NCBI RefSeq assembly: GCF_006540305.1
Contig: NZ_BJOR01000001.1
Span: forward strand, 1,612,001-1,676,000
Direction: 5' to 3'
Length of the DNA: 64,000 nucleotides
Source: Streptomyces sp. 6-11-2
GTDB lineage: Bacteria; Actinomycetota; Actinomycetes; Streptomycetales; Streptomycetaceae
Shown here one piece after another: positions 59,378 to 64,000 of this stretch; position 1 is the stretch's first letter, and every line of letters starts with the position of its first letter. The notes beneath the pieces are model-generated. The model had not been told where the DNA came from. It worked only from the letters and a program-made list of their open reading frames with translations, and did not search any database. A program made the position numbers and the translations under genes.

Positions 59378-62323
59378 TCATCGAGTCCGGCTCCGCAGGG
59401 CTGTCAGCAGGTAGGCGCAGAGCAGCGCGATGAGCGTCAACGCCAGGGCGCCGCCAACGGGTTGGGCGATCATCCGCGCCGCGGCGGCCAGGCAGCGGCC
59501 ACCGCCGAAGGGCCACTGGAGCAGGAGGACGTGGCGCAGCCGGGCGGGCAGACCGGTGGCGTTCCACGCCTTCCCTCCCATCGCCCACCGCACCAGGGGT
59601 ACGACGAGCACCGGTACGGAGAGCACGGCCGCGAGACCTCCCGTGGTGGACCGGAACACTCCCCCGGCCAGCACGCCGGCCCAGGCGCATCCCACCACGA
59701 GGCCGATCCAACTCACGCTCAGCGAGGGCCAGTCGCTGGGAACCTGGGTGATTTCCTGCCCGTACACGGCATAGAGCACTTCGGCGTTGCAGCCGACCGT
59801 GAGGAAGGCGAGCAGCAGCGCGGTCGCGGTGGCCACGATCAGCTTCGCGGTGAGCAGCCCGAGCCGGCGCGGGACGGTGCCCCGGTCCGCCGCCAGCGCG
59901 GGGTGGCGGAACTCGTCGCCGAAGGCGAGCGCGCCGAGCAGCCCGGCGCCGAGCGCCGCCGGCGGCAGGGGCAGTTGTCGCGGCCATGCCGCCAGCAGCC
60001 GGGGCTGGGGGGCGTGCCCGATCCGCCCCATGACCAGGGCCGTGACGGCGGAGCAGACGAGGACGGCGGCACTGACGAGGAAGCCGGTGCGGACACCGGC
60101 GGCCCGGCGCAGTTCGTACCGCAGGGGACGCAGGGGGCTGGGCCCGGGGCGGACGGAGATCGGGGGTGGGAGAGCGGACGAGGCATCGAGTGCGACGACC
60201 TCGGCGGGACGCGGAGTCGGGATCGAGGACTGTGGGATCGAGGACTGCCCGGTCGTGGGGTGGCCGGGTGCGGGGAAGCCGGTCGCGGGGAGGCCGGGCG
60301 TGGCGTGGGCGGGCGCGGGCTGCCCGGTCGCGGGGTGCCCGGCCGAGGGGTGGACGGTCGCGGAGTGCGCGGCCACGGGCTGCCCGCTCGTGGGGTGCGC
60401 GGCCGCGGGCTGCCCGGTCGTGGCGTGGCTAACCGCAGAGTGCCCGACCACAAGGTGCCCGGCCGCGGGATGCCCGCTCGTGGGGTGCGCGGCCACGAGG
60501 TGCCCAGTCGCGGGATGTGCGGCCGCCCGCTGCTCGGCGGGGGGTTGGTCGGGGCGCGTGGTTGCCGCGGCGGCTCCGTCCGGGGCTTCCGCAGGCGCAG
60601 ACGGCTCCCGGGAGGGCGAGGAGACGCGGACGGCGCCGGTGGCGGTGGCGGCCCTGGCCTCGGAGCCGGCGGTCGAGTCGCCGGGTTCGGGGGTGGTGGC
60701 GGGGCCGAGGGCTTCGGACCCGCTGGTCGAGTCGCGGGTTTCGAAGTCGGCAGTGCAGTCGAGGGTCAGGGAAGCGGTGGCCGGGGTGCTGGCCCCGGGG
60801 ATGGCAGCCGGTCCCGGCGGCTGGGAACCCTTGGTGTGGGCCGCACCGCCGGGGTGGGTGGTGGGCCACGAAGCACCGGCACCGGCACCGGTTAGAGCGA
60901 CCGAGTCGTCGGGGTGAGTGGTGACGTCCGGGCCGTCGGAACCGGGTGTGAGATCCGGGCCGTCGGAACGGGTTGTGAGATTCGGGCCGTCGGAACGGGT
61001 GGTGGGCACCCCTTCGCCGGGGTCGGCCACCAAGACTCCGCTTCCCGTGTGAACCGCGGGGGAAGCCATCTTCGCCCGCGGCTCCGGGGGTACGCCGAGA
61101 CCGTGCGCGGTGCCTGACGCATTGTCGGGACGGGGACTGACCGACGACGTCTCGCGCGTGGCGACGGACGGCTCCCCTGGGCACGTGGTGACGGACAGTT
61201 CCTCCAAGCTCGGGCTGATGGAGCCGCCGCCTCTGGCCGAGGCGACGTGGATGCCCTGTTCACCCCCCGCGAGCCGGGCCCGCTCGGAGCACGGGACGCC
61301 TGCGGCGCTCGCCGCGGCCGCGGCCGACTGCCTCTTCCCGGCGGCCGGTACGACAGCGGACCGCTGCCGCCCGTCGGGCGCCGCCACCGTGCCCTCGGCC
61401 CCGGACTCCTCGACCGGGGCCGCCACCGAAGGCGTTGAACCCGCACCGGCGCCCATGTCACCGATCTCGTCGGCGAGTTGATGGATGAGGATGCCGTGAC
61501 GGAACGCCGCCTCGCCGACATCGGCGCACGTACTGCCGTAGACGTACAGACGGTTGCCGCTCTCGCCTACGACCTCGACGGAGCGGCGGGCGGTACGGGC
61601 TTCCTTGGTCAGGAGGGCTCCTAGGCGGGAGGCGTACGGGCTGCGCACGGTGACTCGGGGACGCAGCCGGTGGCGGGCGAAGTCCGCGGCCTCCTGATCC
61701 GCGACGAGCCTGCCGCGTTCGAGCGTGACGACGCGGTCGGCGGCGTGGGCCGCCTCTTTGGGGTCGGCCGTGGTGAACAGGACCGTACCGCCCTGGTTCG
61801 CATGGGCCCGCAGCACACCGTGCAGCCAACGGCATTCCCGCGCCGGCAGTCCGTCGGTGGGGGCGTCGAGCACCAGCGTGTGCGGGTCGGCCAGCAGGAC
61901 GCAGGCCAGGCCCAGTCGGCGGTCCACCCCCCGGGACAGTGTGCCCAGACGCTCCTCTCGGAAGCTGACGAGGCCAACGGCCTCGAGGACTTGGTCGGCG
62001 CGCCGCGCCGGAAGACCCGCCACGGCACAGAGCATGCGCAGATGGCCACGAACCGTGCGTGCGGGGTGTCCTGGGACGCCGCCCAGGAGAACGCCGACCT
62101 CGCGCGGGGGATGGGCGACACGGTGCAGGGGACGACCCCTGAAGTAGGTGATGCCGCAGCCCTGTTGGAGCTCGAGCATGAGTCTGAGCGTCGTCGTCTT
62201 ACCCGAGCCCGCCGTTCCGAGGAGGGCGGTGACACGACCCGCGTCCGCTTCGAAGGAAACGTCGTCGACGGAGGGCGGAAGGTCCTTACGGGAATCGCTG
62301 GTCAGTCCGAAGGCCTGGATCAC
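59378..62323 (-). CDS. ABC ATPase-permease fusion with about 440-residue low-complexity linker
   Basis: A 981-residue protein. The N-terminal ATPase (1-230) has Walker A (GTAGSGKTT, residues 36-44), a poor signature (LSRGVDRR), and Walker B (LLADPHTLVLDAPTDG) with Ala in place of the usual catalytic Glu. After a small domain, residues about 289-730 are a Ser/Pro/Gly/Thr/His-rich linker with SDGPNLTTR-type 10-residue repeats and HPTSGHPAAGH-like repeats. The end has about six membrane helices of the ABC-2 permease type. It lies beside whiH; a role in sporulation is possible but not shown. The GTG at 62321-62323 has no clear ribosome site. Confidence 0.8.
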   Translation of the reverse strand: MIQAFGLTSDSRKDLPPSVDDVSFEADAGRVTALLGTAGSGKTTTLRLMLELQQGCGITYFRGRPLHRVAHPPREVGVLLGGVPGHPARTVRGHLRMLCAVAGLPARRADQVLEAVGLVSFREERLGTLSRGVDRRLGLACVLLADPHTLVLDAPTDGLPARECRWLHGVLRAHANQGGTVLFTTADPKEAAHAADRVVTLERGRLVADQEAADFARHRLRPRVTVRSPYASRLGALLTKEARTARRSVEVVGESGNRLYVYGSTCADVGEAAFRHGILIHQLADEIGDMGAGAGSTPSVAAPVEESGAEGTVAAPDGRQRSAVVPAAGKRQSAAAAASAAGVPCSERARLAGGEQGIHVASARGGGSISPSLEELSVTTCPGEPSVATRETSSVSPRPDNASGTAHGLGVPPEPRAKMASPAVHTGSGVLVADPGEGVPTTRSDGPNLTTRSDGPDLTPGSDGPDVTTHPDDSVALTGAGAGASWPTTHPGGAAHTKGSQPPGPAAIPGASTPATASLTLDCTADFETRDSTSGSEALGPATTPEPGDSTAGSEARAATATGAVRVSSPSREPSAPAEAPDGAAAATTRPDQPPAEQRAAAHPATGHLVAAHPTSGHPAAGHLVVGHSAVSHATTGQPAAAHPTSGQPVAAHSATVHPSAGHPATGQPAPAHATPGLPATGFPAPGHPTTGQSSIPQSSIPTPRPAEVVALDASSALPPPISVRPGPSPLRPLRYELRRAAGVRTGFLVSAAVLVCSAVTALVMGRIGHAPQPRLLAAWPRQLPLPPAALGAGLLGALAFGDEFRHPALAADRGTVPRRLGLLTAKLIVATATALLLAFLTVGCNAEVLYAVYGQEITQVPSDWPSLSVSWIGLVVGCAWAGVLAGGVFRSTTGGLAAVLSVPVLVVPLVRWAMGGKAWNATGLPARLRHVLLLQWPFGGGRCLAAAARMIAQPVGGALALTLIALLCAYLLTALRSRTR
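60235..60540 (-). repeat. Coding Gly-His-Pro repeat array
   Basis: Imperfect tandem repeats of about 24-30 bases (unit like CGGTCGCGGGGTGCCCGG on the plus strand) encode the HPTSGHPAAGH-type part of the ABC fusion linker. A second array of 30-base SDGP-coding repeats lies at about 60910-61010. Confidence 0.7.
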
Positions 62324-62495
62324 CCGCAGCAAGATAGCGCGTCATGTCCGGTTTTTCCGGGTATCACGCCTCGCATTCGACAACCGCCGGCGTTACTCGG
62401 CTCCCTTCTCCGATGGGGCGACAGGATCGGTTCGGCGGGCCCGGCATCCGACTTGGCGAACGCGCCGACTCACGACGGCGACGGGCGGACGAGGG

Positions 62496-63254
62496 TCAGA
62501 CCTCCGGGCGCAGCATCGGCGGGTTGAGCAGGGTGGCTCCCCCGGCCCGGAAGAGCTGGGCCGGCCGGCCGCCCTGGCGGGTGGTCGTCCCTCCGGTCGG
62601 CACGAGGAAGCCCGGGGTGCCCGTCACCTTGCGGTGGAAGTTGCGCGGGTCGAGGGCCACGCCCCACACCCCCTCGTACACACGGCGCAGTTCACCGACG
62701 GTGAACTCGGGCGGGCAGAACGCGGTCGCCAGCGAGGAGTACTCGATCTTCGAGCGGGCCCGTTCCACTCCGTCCGCGAGGATCTGGGCGTGATCGAAGG
62801 CCAGCGGCGCCACCGGCTCTCCGTCACGGCCGTAGCCGCCCTGTTGCAGCAGTTCCTCCACGGGCGCCCAACGGGCGTGTTCGGCGTCGCCGCCCGCCCG
62901 AGGCGCGGGCAGATCGGGAGCCAGGGCGAGGTGAGCGACGCTGACGACCCTCATCCGCGGGTCACGCTTGGGGTCGCCGTAGGTCGCGAGCTGCTCCAGG
63001 TGCGCGCCGTTGTCCTGGACCGGGGCCAACGGGTCGTGCACGCACAGCCCGGTCTCCTCCACCAGTTCCCGCGCCGCCGCCTGCGCCAGATCCTCGTCGG
63101 CCCGTACGAAGCCTCCGGGAAGCGCCCACCGGCCCTGGAACGGCGGCTCACCCCTGCGCACCGCCAACGCGCACAGGGAATGACGACGCACGGTCAGCAC
63201 GACCAGGTCTACAGTGACGGCGAAAGGCGGAAAGGCTGACGGGTCGTAGGGCAT
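62496..63254 (-). CDS. NUDIX hydrolase, NrtR-like
   Basis: A 252-residue protein. The Nudix box is complete (GGFVRADEDLAQAAARELVE then ETGL; the consensus Gx5Ex7REUxEExGU fits). The C-terminal 90 residues (AFCPPEFTVGELRRVYEGVW, ALDPRNFHRKVTGTPGFLVP) match the winged helix of NrtR, the Nudix-related regulator of NAD metabolism and ADP-ribose. A complete Nudix box may mean that hydrolysis is retained. No NAD genes adjoin it. A palindrome at 63268-63282 may be its own operator. Confidence 0.87.
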   Translation of the reverse strand: MPYDPSAFPPFAVTVDLVVLTVRRHSLCALAVRRGEPPFQGRWALPGGFVRADEDLAQAAARELVEETGLCVHDPLAPVQDNGAHLEQLATYGDPKRDPRMRVVSVAHLALAPDLPAPRAGGDAEHARWAPVEELLQQGGYGRDGEPVAPLAFDHAQILADGVERARSKIEYSSLATAFCPPEFTVGELRRVYEGVWGVALDPRNFHRKVTGTPGFLVPTGGTTTRQGGRPAQLFRAGGATLLNPPMLRPEV

Positions 63255-63267
63255 GCCGCGATCATAG

Positions 63268-63282
63268 TCGTCTGCCTGACGA
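63268..63282. promoter_or_regulatory. Inverted repeat TCGTC-N5-GACGA upstream of the Nudix gene
   Basis: Two perfect 5-bp arms, 14 bases before the ATG of the NrtR-like gene. NrtR proteins bind palindromes near their targets, so autoregulation is possible. The arms are short. Confidence 0.35.
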
Positions 63283-63362
63283 TAAACACTCCCTTCGCCG
63301 GTCGCATCGATGGCTGATCCACATCGGTCCTCCGCTCTCCCGCGGGCCCCGCGGGCGTTCGT

Positions 63363-64000
63363 TCACGGACGCTTCCCGGCGGCGCCGCTCCCCCGGTCGG
63401 CACCCGACTTGTCGGCGCCTCGGCGACGCGGACCACCCCGTCCCGAGGTGCGCGTACGCGGACGACCCGGCGTCCTGGAAGGACCCGCGCATGGGCCGTC
63501 GGTCCGCGAGGTCGCGGGGCGCGACCCGACCGGGACGGGTCCGTCCACGCGCCTCCGGCGGCAAGGGCGGGACGGCGGTTCCGGCGCCGTCGGGGCAGCG
63601 CCTCCGTCAGTTCCGATCGCCTCGCGCGGCACCGTGGCGACCGCGTCGGCCCCTGCGGCCGCGTCGTCCCTGGTGATCGGTCCGTCCTGCGGCGTCTCGG
63701 TCCCGACCGCAGCCGCCACCGCACCGGCGTCCGCGGTTTTCGACCGAGCGCGTCCCTGTCGCTCGGCGCGCAGGCAGCGCCGGACCGACTCGGGGTCGAG
63801 CCCCTCGTTGCAGGCCTGGTGCAGGAGGCGGGCGAAGAGGTAGTCGGGGTCCGCTCCCAGCGCCATGGCCAGGGCCTCCCGGGCCTCCAGCTGGTCCCCG
63901 GCGGACCAGGCCACCCAGCCCGCGAGGGTCAGGGGCGCCGCGGCGTGTTCTCCGTACGGGCCGACGCAACGTCGGGCGAGCGCCCGCCACAGCCGCAGCG
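63363..64000 (-). CDS. DUF4192 domain protein, C-terminal part
   Basis: The gene enters from beyond base 64000. The visible 212 residues start LRLWRALARRCVGPYGEHAA and continue GWVAWSAGDQLEAREALAMA, the conserved end of DUF4192, an actinobacterial domain of unknown function. From about residue 75 of the visible part the chain becomes a Pro/Arg/Gly/Thr-rich tail of about 130 residues with no structure. The TGA is at 63363-63365. The tail is longer than I expect for the family, but no comparison could be run. Confidence 0.82.
   Translation of the reverse strand, partial: LRLWRALARRCVGPYGEHAAAPLTLAGWVAWSAGDQLEAREALAMALGADPDYLFARLLHQACNEGLDPESVRRCLRAERQGRARSKTADAGAVAAAVGTETPQDGPITRDDAAAGADAVATVPREAIGTDGGAAPTAPEPPSRPCRRRRVDGPVPVGSRPATSRTDGPCAGPSRTPGRPRTRTSGRGGPRRRGADKSGADRGSGAAGKRP

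Noticed and set aside
60235..60540. CRISPR-like repeat array
   Set aside because: The repeats are degenerate, in frame, have no unique spacers of constant length, and lie inside a coding linker; no cas genes are near.
59300..60917. Plus-strand open frames with Gly/Arg or Val/Gly repeats
   Set aside because: They are shadows of the repeat-coding linker of the ABC fusion on the minus strand; the repeats alone keep them open.
63196..63216. GACCAGGTCTACAG as a second DasR site
   Set aside because: It lacks the TGGTCTAGACCA symmetry and lies inside the Nudix coding region.

Overview
The window is a stretch of a high-GC actinomycete chromosome, almost certainly Streptomyces. It carries the principal sigma factor gene hrdB next to the sporulation regulator gene whiH, the FtsZ regulator gene sepH, the secretion-stress pair cutRS, and topoisomerase IV genes parE and parC. 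The third-codon GC bias, GTG starts, ATGA-type overlaps and the many actinomycete-only DUF families fit this. It is core chromosome, densely packed with genes on both strands. I saw no rRNA, tRNA, CRISPR array, prophage or complete insertion sequence.

Layout. 1-6.4 kb: potassium and membrane functions. An APC permease start, two translationally coupled TrkA proteins, a convergent DUF3159/OB-fold pair, and kdpE-kdpD without kdpFABC. 6.5-11.3 kb: an orphan ABC ATPase, the DUF3710-dut-thioesterase operon, a DUF3093 protein, an EcsC-like protein and a zinc-ribbon DUF4193 protein. 11.7-16.3 kb: cutRS, a 57-residue protein, an inositol monophosphatase and coproporphyrin ferrochelatase. 16.4-22.2 kb: an MFS exporter coupled to a sugar-lactone oxidase, a membrane protein, sepH and a sulfurtransferase. 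22.5-26.8 kb: a VOC protein, a small accessory patch with an orphan gene and a broken XRE regulator, then tdk, a phosphodiesterase-like enzyme and a DUF5998 protein. 26.9-30.7 kb: an Lrp regulator divergent from an MFS-amidohydrolase operon. 30.8-38.5 kb: a GNAT/acyl-CoA synthetase fusion with a long repeat linker, ptsH under a DasR site, an M23 peptidase under a c-di-AMP riboswitch, and two coupled M16 peptidases. 38.9-43.7 kb: parC, a CobW GTPase and an iron-box-controlled ferredoxin-like protein. 43.9-52.3 kb: a CitA/CitB-type two-component pair, a three-gene ABC importer, a second orphan paralogous response regulator, a MITE-like repeat and a DUF485/acetate-type symporter pair. 52.5-64 kb: parE, a small zinc protein, a secreted trypsin, hrdB, whiH, an ABC ATPase-permease fusion with a low-complexity linker of about 440 residues, an NrtR-like Nudix protein and the end of a DUF4192 protein.

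How it fits together. Several elements converge on ion and envelope homeostasis: TrkA pair, KdpDE, the c-di-AMP riboswitch on a cell-wall hydrolase, and CutRS. Others concern growth and sporulation: HrdB, WhiH, SepH, ParE/ParC. The least understood groups are the twin response regulators flanking the ABC importer, the Lrp/MFS/amidohydrolase cassette, and two proteins with large degenerate-repeat linkers. I did not find a wholly new defence or mobile system. All family assignments are by eye from motifs, without database searches.
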